Source of the DNA: Hymenobacter taeanensis
Lineage (GTDB): Bacteria > Bacteroidota > Bacteroidia > Cytophagales > Hymenobacteraceae
DNA length: 64,000 nt
NCBI RefSeq assembly: GCF_013137895.1
Contig: NZ_CP053538.1
Coordinates: forward strand, 1,673,501 to 1,737,500
Reading direction: 5' to 3'
The first letter of the stretch is position 1, and the number at the start of each line of letters is the position of its first letter. The translations under genes and the position numbers were made by a program. This document shows positions 58,912-64,000 of this stretch, piece after piece. The notes under the pieces were generated by a model. That model saw nothing but the letters and a program-made list of their open reading frames with translations, ran no database searches and had not been told where the DNA came from.

Positions 58912-60573
58912 ATGGCTGCCACCAAAAAACCAATCTTGCTTGCCGTTGATGATGATGCGCAGGTGTTAAACGCCATTGAGCGCGACCTGCGTCAGGAGTT
59001 TCGCCGCGACTACCGGGTGCTGCGGGCCAGCTCCGGTGAAGAAGCCCTTTCTACCATTCAGGAGCTGCAGCAGCGCGAGGAGCCCCTGGCCCTGGTGCTG
59101 GCCGATCAGCGCATGCCGGGCCTGCAGGGCGTGGAGCTGCTGGAGCAAACCCGCCAGCTTTTCCCCGATGCCAAGCGCGTGCTCCTGACAGCCTACGCCG
59201 ATACTGAGGCCGCCATCCGGGCCATTAACCACGCCCGCCTCGACTACTACCTCATTAAGCCCTGGGACCCGCCTCAGGAGCTGCTATACCCCACGCTTCA
59301 CGATTTGCTGGCCTCCTGGCAGGCCACCTATCGCCCTCGCTTTCAGGGGCTGCGCCTGATCGGGTTTCAATGGTCGCCGCTTTCGCATGAGCTTAAGGAC
59401 TTTCTGGCGGGCTATATGGTGGCTTTTCAGTGGTTTGATTTTGAAACGAATGCCGAGGCCCAGGCCCTGCTAACCCGCACCGGCTTTACCCCTGCCGATC
59501 TGCCAGTGGTAGTGTTCGAGGATAACACTGCCCTCTCTAACCCCGAGCGCAGCGTGGTAGCCGAGCGGCTAGGCCTGCCCCAGAAAGCCTCGCAGGAACT
59601 CTACGATGTGGTAGTAATTGGTGCTGGCCCGGCTGGGTTAGCGGCGGCCGTATATGGCGCTTCTGAGGGGCTTCGCACTCTGGTAGTAGAGCGCATGGCC
59701 CCCGGTGGGCAGGCCGGTACCAGCTCCCGTATTGAGAACTATCTGGGCTTCCCAACTGGCCTCAGTGGCAGCGAGTTGGCTCACCGGGCCTGGTCGCAGG
59801 CGGTTAGGCTGGGAGCCGAGCTATTAGCCCCGCAGGAAGTGACTGGCCTACGCGTGCAGGATGGCTACAAAATTCTCACGCTTGGCAACGACATGGAGGT
59901 GAAAACCCGCGCCGTGGTGCTGACCACCGGCGTGAGCTACCGCACCCTTGAAGTTCCGGGTATTCATCAGCTAACGGGCGCTGGCGTGTACTACGGCGCT
60001 GCCCGCACCGAGGCCCGCTCTTGTGATGAGCAGGACGTGTACATTGTAGGGGGTGGCAACTCGGCGGGGCAGGCGGCCATGTACCTGGCCACCTACGCGC
60101 GACGGGTGTTCATCGTGATTCGGGGTAGTTCGTTGGCGGCCTCTATGTCGGCGTACCTGATTGACCAGATCGGCCAAACGCCTAACATTGAGCTGCTAAC
60201 CCACACGCAGGTAGCTGAGGTACGCGGCAACGACCACCTACAAGAGGTGGTGCTCAACCGCAATGGCCAACTGGAGGAGCGCCCGGCCCGGGCTTTGTTC
60301 ATCTTTATTGGGGCCAAGCCCAGCACCGAGTGGATTTGCAACACGGTGGTGTGCGACGGCAAAGGCTTCCTGCTAACCGGCCGCGACCTGGTAACCGACC
60401 CGCGCTACGCCGAATCCTGGAAGCACTCGCGCGAGCCGTACCTGCTGGAAACCTGCGTGCCCGGCGTATTTGCCGCCGGCGACAGCCGGGCCGGTGCCAT
60501 GGCCCGCGTAGCCTCGGCCGTAGGCGAAGGCAGCATGGCCATCAAGTTCGTGCACCAGTATTTGGATGAGTAA
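58912..60573 (+). CDS. Fused response regulator / glutaredoxin-like / thioredoxin reductase-like flavoprotein
   Basis: The 553-residue chain has three modules. Residues 1-125 are a receiver domain: acidic Asp13-15, phospho-acceptor Asp65 (VLADQRMPG) and Lys116 (IKPWD). Residues 140-210 resemble a glutaredoxin-like domain, but the redox motif reads W154-SPLS, with Ser for both cysteines. Residues 227-553 are a thioredoxin reductase-like FAD/NAD(P)H fold with GAGPAG (237-242), GGQAGTSSRIENYLGFP and GGGNSAGQAA; at the place of the catalytic CxxC it has GAAR (362-365). A family of fused response regulator/thioredoxin reductases exists, but loss of both cysteine pairs suggests a flavin/NAD(P)H sensor rather than a disulfide reductase. 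The kinase gene lies just upstream. Confidence 0.9.
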   Translation: MAATKKPILLAVDDDAQVLNAIERDLRQEFRRDYRVLRASSGEEALSTIQELQQREEPLALVLADQRMPGLQGVELLEQTRQLFPDAKRVLLTAYADTEAAIRAINHARLDYYLIKPWDPPQELLYPTLHDLLASWQATYRPRFQGLRLIGFQWSPLSHELKDFLAGYMVAFQWFDFETNAEAQALLTRTGFTPADLPVVVFEDNTALSNPERSVVAERLGLPQKASQELYDVVVIGAGPAGLAAAVYGASEGLRTLVVERMAPGGQAGTSSRIENYLGFPTGLSGSELAHRAWSQAVRLGAELLAPQEVTGLRVQDGYKILTLGNDMEVKTRAVVLTTGVSYRTLEVPGIHQLTGAGVYYGAARTEARSCDEQDVYIVGGGNSAGQAAMYLATYARRVFIVIRGSSLAASMSAYLIDQIGQTPNIELLTHTQVAEVRGNDHLQEVVLNRNGQLEERPARALFIFIGAKPSTEWICNTVVCDGKGFLLTGRDLVTDPRYAESWKHSREPYLLETCVPGVFAAGDSRAGAMARVASAVGEGSMAIKFVHQYLDE

Positions 60574-60626
60574 ATAGAGAAGTAGGTGATGGGGTGATGG
60601 GGTGATGAGGCGATGAGGCAAAAGCG

Positions 60627-60656
60627 CGTCATGCTGAGCGAAGCCGAAGCATGACG
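60627..60656. repeat. REP-like palindrome GTCATGCTGAGCGAAGCCGAAGCATGAC
   Basis: Arms CGTCATGC (60627-60634) and GCATGACG (60649-60656) with the internal AGCGAAGCCGAA. It belongs to the same family as 587-683. A GTGA-phrase tract, with GGTGATGGGGTGATGG repeats (60586-60617), precedes it. Confidence 0.7.
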
Positions 60657-60680
60657 TTCCTCTTTATGGTATTCCACTTA

Positions 60681-60721
60681 AAAGCCCGTCATTCTAAGCT
60701 CTGCTTAGAATGACGGGCTTT
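60681..60721 (+). terminator. Terminator hairpin between convergent genes
   Basis: Perfect 19-base arms (60681-60699 and 60703-60721) with a 3-base loop; the stem contains GTCATTCTAAGC, so it is also related to the REP-like cores. It lies between the regulator-flavoprotein gene and the convergent phosphorylase-like gene and may act in both directions. Confidence 0.8.
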
Positions 60722-60761
60722 ATGATGGCCTGGAAAGTGGCCCAGGCCACTCCCTCCACTG

Positions 60762-62414
60762 CTACTTGGCGTTGTACATACGCTCGTAGTACTCCGTGGC
60801 CATGCGGTGCGACTCAAACTCGGGCTCCACCTCGCGCATGCCGGTTTTCACAATTTCCAGGAACTTCTCAGGCTGCCCGTAGTAGAGCGGCACAATTTCG
60901 TTCTGGAGCACATCCAGCACGTTCGTGGCTTCGATATCGTCTTTCACGTGGTCGGGCTGGTTGATATCAGTGTGCTCAATGATGAAGCCGTTCTCACCGT
61001 GACGCACGAACTCCGGAATCCAGCCGTCGGCAATGCTCAGGCTCACGCTGGCATTCATGGCGGCGGTCATGCCGCTGGTGCCTGAGGCCTCGCGGGGGAA
61101 GCGCGGAGTGTTCAGCCACACATCGGAACCCTTCTTCAGCGCCGCCGATAGGCCTAGCTCGTAGCCCGTTACTACGGCGCAGTTGTTCAGGTTCTTCGTT
61201 TTGGCGATGATGTCATTAAACAGCCCGATGGCGCCGTAATCCTTGGGGTAGGGCTTACCGGCCCAAATCACCTGCACGGGGCGGTCTTCGCTGTTCACGA
61301 TTTCCAGGAAGCGCTCGAAATGGCGCAGAATCAGGTCGGCGCGCTTGTAGCTGGCGAAGCGGCGGGCCCACACCACGGTCAGCACCTCGGGGTCGAGGAG
61401 GGTACCAGTCTGGTCGGCCACAATCTTGAAGAGCTCTTGCTTCAGCTCCTTTTTGCGGGCCAGCAGGGCCGCGTCGTCGTTGGCTGCCAGGGCGGCGTGC
61501 AGCTGCTTATCACGCCAGTACGTGCCGTTTTGAGAGTTAGTAATGGCAATAATAGGGCAGATACCCTGGTAGTGGCCCCACATTTCGTTGGCCACCTCAC
61601 CGTGCACTTTCGATACGCCGTTGGCGATGCGTGAGAACCGCAGGGCCGTGAGCGTATAGTTCAGATTTCCGTTTTCTACCAGGCCCAGGCGCTCCACTTC
61701 CTCCAGGGGCACATTGCCGAAGAACGACATTTTGTGCAGCAGCTTCACGGGGTGCTCCTCGTTGCCGGCCAGCTCGGGGGTGTGCGTGGTAAACACCAGG
61801 CGCTTCTTTACCTCCTCCAGGTCGCGGCCGTGCTTATCATAGAGGTAGAACGCCAGCGGCAGGCCGTGGCCCTCGTTGAGGTGGTACACCTCGGTCTGGC
61901 GGCCAAGTACATCAAGCAGTTTGCCACCGCCCACGCCCAGCAAAATGCTCTGGGCCACGCGGGCGGCCGTGTCGGCGTCGTAGAGGTGGTGCGAGATGGT
62001 GCGCGAGAGGTAGTCGTTCTCGGGAATGTCGGTGGTCAGGAAGAACATTGGCACGGTGCCAAAGGTCTCGGGGGCCAGGTACAGGGCCTTTACCAGCACC
62101 TGCGCGTTGTGAATGTTGATGGGGAACACCAGGCCGGTATCCTGCAGAAAGCTGTACTGCTTGATGCGGAAATCAGCGCGCATGCTCATGTCCTCGTTAC
62201 GGCCCTGGTCGTAGTACCCAAACGACCACAGAATGCCGATACCCACCAGGTTTTGCTTTAGCTCATAGGCTGAGCGCATGTGGGAGCCGGCCAAAAAGCC
62301 CAGGCCCCCCGAGTAGGTTTTGAGCGCCTGATCCAGCGCAAATTCCATTGAAAAGTAAGCCGCCGGAGTGCTGAACTCGGGGGCAGTAGGGTACATCTGA
62401 AAGTCAAATGCCAT
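60762..62414 (-). CDS. Glycogen/alpha-glucan phosphorylase-like protein without the PLP lysine
   Basis: The start is set at 62414 (MAFDFQMYPTAPEFSTPAAYFSMEFAL). The 550-residue protein has the layout of the short alpha-glucan phosphorylases (GT35): FSMEFAL and GGLGFLAGSH near the N-terminus, HLNEGHG, FTTHTP, WARRFASYKRADL and a C-terminal PREASGTSGMTAAMN. In GT35 the PLP-binding site is EASGTSGMK...N; here Thr450 stands at the Lys position and no other Lys replaces it. The enzyme normally removes glucose 1-phosphate from glycogen using PLP. Loss of the lysine implies a different or absent phosphorylase activity. Sequence error is possible. Confidence 0.8.
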   Translation of the reverse strand: MAFDFQMYPTAPEFSTPAAYFSMEFALDQALKTYSGGLGFLAGSHMRSAYELKQNLVGIGILWSFGYYDQGRNEDMSMRADFRIKQYSFLQDTGLVFPINIHNAQVLVKALYLAPETFGTVPMFFLTTDIPENDYLSRTISHHLYDADTAARVAQSILLGVGGGKLLDVLGRQTEVYHLNEGHGLPLAFYLYDKHGRDLEEVKKRLVFTTHTPELAGNEEHPVKLLHKMSFFGNVPLEEVERLGLVENGNLNYTLTALRFSRIANGVSKVHGEVANEMWGHYQGICPIIAITNSQNGTYWRDKQLHAALAANDDAALLARKKELKQELFKIVADQTGTLLDPEVLTVVWARRFASYKRADLILRHFERFLEIVNSEDRPVQVIWAGKPYPKDYGAIGLFNDIIAKTKNLNNCAVVTGYELGLSAALKKGSDVWLNTPRFPREASGTSGMTAAMNASVSLSIADGWIPEFVRHGENGFIIEHTDINQPDHVKDDIEATNVLDVLQNEIVPLYYGQPEKFLEIVKTGMREVEPEFESHRMATEYYERMYNAK

Positions 62415-62761
62415 TGGAGCACGAAAGGTCAAAGTGAGAAATGTGGCAGCAAGTCTGCCCTCGGAAACCGCGTACGGATTCTGGCCCAAAAAAAGCGGAA
62501 AAGTGCAGACTGTTTGAGAGTGAGCCCTCTAGGAAGGCCAAAATGCTAACCTGCCACCAATAAAAGACAAAAAACCATCATTGGGGCACCCGCTGAATTT
62601 CCAGGCCACTAAGCCGCCTCCCACAGCCAGCCCACCCCAACCCGCGGAACTAGTTGGCGGCTTTTGTCCTTCCCTTAGGCAACTCAGCAATTGATTGTCA
62701 GACTGCGGTTTGATAACAAATCCGTAATGTAGTTGAGTCGTATCAGGGGCTACCTGCTGGG
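62415..62761. other. Divergent spacer before the last gene
   Basis: The gap between the phosphorylase-like gene and the last gene carries promoters for both. No exact -7 box for the minus gene is visible; the plus-strand box is at 62762-62769. No small gene or strong hairpin was seen. Confidence 0.4.
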
Positions 62762-62769
62762 TAGCTTTG
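62762..62769 (+). promoter_or_regulatory. -7 box TAGCTTTG of the last lipoprotein gene
   Basis: TAGCTTTG matches TAnnTTTG exactly and lies about 50 bases before the ATG at 62818. No clear -33 element. Confidence 0.55.
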
Positions 62770-62817
62770 CCGGGCAGTAGTCCTTCCTTTTTTACCTCCA
62801 CAACCAAAACCCTTCCC

Positions 62818-64000
62818 ATGCAAAACTCGTTGCGCTGGCTCACAGCCTCCCTACTGAGCCTTACTTTTTTGTCTTGCGCCAAGCAAGACCTCACTCCCAG
62901 CTCGCCGGCCGCGGCCATCACCACCCAGCAGGATGTAAGCAGCGCCGGTTTCCCCGAGAGCTTCGATACGGGCACTAAAACGGCCTATACCACCGGCTCG
63001 GTTACGCTAGGCTCCGGCTCCTGGACCCTAAACGACGCCCTGCTGGGCAACACTACCGCCGACCATAAAACCGGGGCGCAGTCGGTGCGGGTGCGCAACG
63101 TGGGCACAGTAGGCATGAACTTCAACGCCACCACGGGCGCGGGCGTGGTAACGGTGCAGCACGCCGTATATGGCACCGATGGCAGCTCGCAATGGGAGCT
63201 GTGGGTAAGCCAGAATAGCGGCAGCAGCTACACCAAAGTGGGCAGCACCATCACCAGCAGCAGCACGGCCCTGAACACGGCCTCTTTCACGGTAAACCTG
63301 AGCGGCAACATTCGCCTGCAGATCCGCAAAACCTCGGGCGGCACCAACCGCATCAACTTCGATAACGTGACCCTGGAGCAGTACGGCTCGGGCACTACCA
63401 CCCCGCCCCCCACCACAGGCGGCAAGAAGTTCCTGTTTGATGGCTCGCACGCCGAGCTGGCCGGCAACGCCGACTGGGTACTGGATGTAGACAACGGCGT
63501 AGCCGTGCGCTACCCTTCGCCGGCCCAGAGCGGCATTACCAGCAGCACGCCGGAAACCTACTGGACGGGTGCTATCTCAGCTTGGGGCGTGGCCCTGGTG
63601 AAGCTAGGCCACTCCGTGGAGCAGTTGCCCGCAGGGGCCGCCATTACGTACGGCAACAGCTCCAACGTACAGGACCTGAGCAACTACAGCGTGTTTGTGG
63701 TGGATGAGCCTAACACCGTATTCTCGGCCGCTGAGAAAACCGCCATCCTGCAGTTTGTGCAGAACGGGGGCGGTTTGTTCATGATTTCTGACCACGACAT
63801 TTCAGACCGCAACAACGACGGCTGGGATTCTCCTGCCATCTGGAACGATCTGATGCAGAACAACTCCGTGAAGGCTAACCCCTTCGGCTTCTCGGTAAAC
63901 CTCGATAACGTGGTGGAAAACAGCACCAACGCACTGACTACTTCCACGAACCCCATCATGAACGGCTCGCAGGGCAAAGTAACCCAGCTCTCGTACCACA
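62818..64000 (+). CDS. Lipoprotein with beta-sandwich and GATase-like domain, 3' end outside the window
   Basis: The frame is open from 62818 to the end of the window (394 residues). A lipoprotein signal (MQNSLRWLTASLLSLTFLSC) is followed by a beta-sandwich-like region (about 45-190) with FPESFDTGTKTAYTTGSVTLGSG and INFDNVTLEQY, a Pro/Thr linker, and then a domain that begins KKFLFDGSHAELAGNADWVLD and contains SNYSVFVVDEPNTVFSAAEKTAILQFVQNGGGLFMISDH. The latter resembles the glutamine amidotransferase-like folds of ThuA/DUF4350 type found in Bacteroidetes secreted proteins, sometimes with nuclease-like modules. The C-terminus is missing, so its function cannot be decided. Confidence 0.75.
   Translation, partial: MQNSLRWLTASLLSLTFLSCAKQDLTPSSPAAAITTQQDVSSAGFPESFDTGTKTAYTTGSVTLGSGSWTLNDALLGNTTADHKTGAQSVRVRNVGTVGMNFNATTGAGVVTVQHAVYGTDGSSQWELWVSQNSGSSYTKVGSTITSSSTALNTASFTVNLSGNIRLQIRKTSGGTNRINFDNVTLEQYGSGTTTPPPTTGGKKFLFDGSHAELAGNADWVLDVDNGVAVRYPSPAQSGITSSTPETYWTGAISAWGVALVKLGHSVEQLPAGAAITYGNSSNVQDLSNYSVFVVDEPNTVFSAAEKTAILQFVQNGGGLFMISDHDISDRNNDGWDSPAIWNDLMQNNSVKANPFGFSVNLDNVVENSTNALTTSTNPIMNGSQGKVTQLSYH

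Noticed and set aside
62529..62975. 148-codon minus-strand open frame covering the start of the last lipoprotein
   Set aside because: It overlaps a plus-strand frame with lipoprotein signal and promoter, and has no domain.
1..64000. tRNA, rRNA or CRISPR array
   Set aside because: No GGTTCGAATCC-type T-loop, ribosomal sequence or regularly spaced direct repeats were seen on either strand.

Overview
The window is about 64 kb of GC-rich chromosomal DNA from a member of the Bacteroidetes, most likely Hymenobacter or a close relative in the Cytophagales. Four things point that way. Secreted proteins end in type IX secretion (T9SS) sorting domains. Promoters read TAnnTTTG in place of the sigma-70 TATAAT, and Shine-Dalgarno sequences are mostly absent. 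Two carotenoid genes (crtD-like and cruF-like) sit together. A short motif, TAGGCCA, recurs throughout. I saw no rRNA, tRNA, CRISPR array, transposase or prophage block, so this looks like ordinary chromosome with accessory patches.

Layout, 1-16 kb: the 3' end of a DAHP synthase/chorismate mutase, a lipoprotein hydrolase, a TPR protein and a PlsC-type acyltransferase. These are followed by a tandemly duplicated two-gene cassette (calcineurin-like phosphoesterase lipoprotein plus outer-membrane barrel, 4476-7445), a SGNH esterase, a CGNC thioredoxin with a small partner gene, two TetR-type paralogues, the carotenoid pair, a lipoprotein and rlmI. 16-29 kb: small envelope proteins, a 989-residue SNF2 helicase, a LolC/E-type permease, a methyltransferase, rbfA, a polytopic membrane protein, rpiB, tatC and glyA. 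29-41 kb: a secreted multidomain GH64 glucanase with a T9SS tail, an ECF-like sigma factor with a probable membrane regulator, a PPP-type phosphatase, two small hydrophilic proteins, a ketoacyl-ACP synthase III, a Bcr-type efflux pump, a GAF protein, a pterin carbinolamine dehydratase and an acyltransferase. 41-53 kb: rsmI-lnt (overlapping), an inositol monophosphatase, small proteins, an MscS channel, a membrane-anchored aspartic peptidase, an XRE-membrane fusion, a radical SAM/SPASM protein, a TlpA-like protein without its cysteines, and radA. 53-64 kb: a three-gene surface operon (tail-fibre-like, Tat-exported tail-collar, T9SS cargo), a histidine kinase followed by an unusual response regulator-glutaredoxin-like-thioredoxin reductase-like fusion, a glucan phosphorylase-like protein lacking the PLP lysine, and a lipoprotein running off the end.

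The strongest candidates for something undescribed are: (1) the kinase/flavoprotein pair at 57369-60573, where both redox modules of the regulator lack their CxxC cysteines; (2) the surface operon at 53631-57167, whose products carry different export signals; (3) the genome-wide TAGGCCA motif; (4) a 235-bp palindromic element that exactly fills the gap between two convergent genes; and (5) the phosphorylase-like protein with Thr at the PLP-lysine position. Several promoters lie so close to the start codon that the mRNAs should be leaderless or nearly so.
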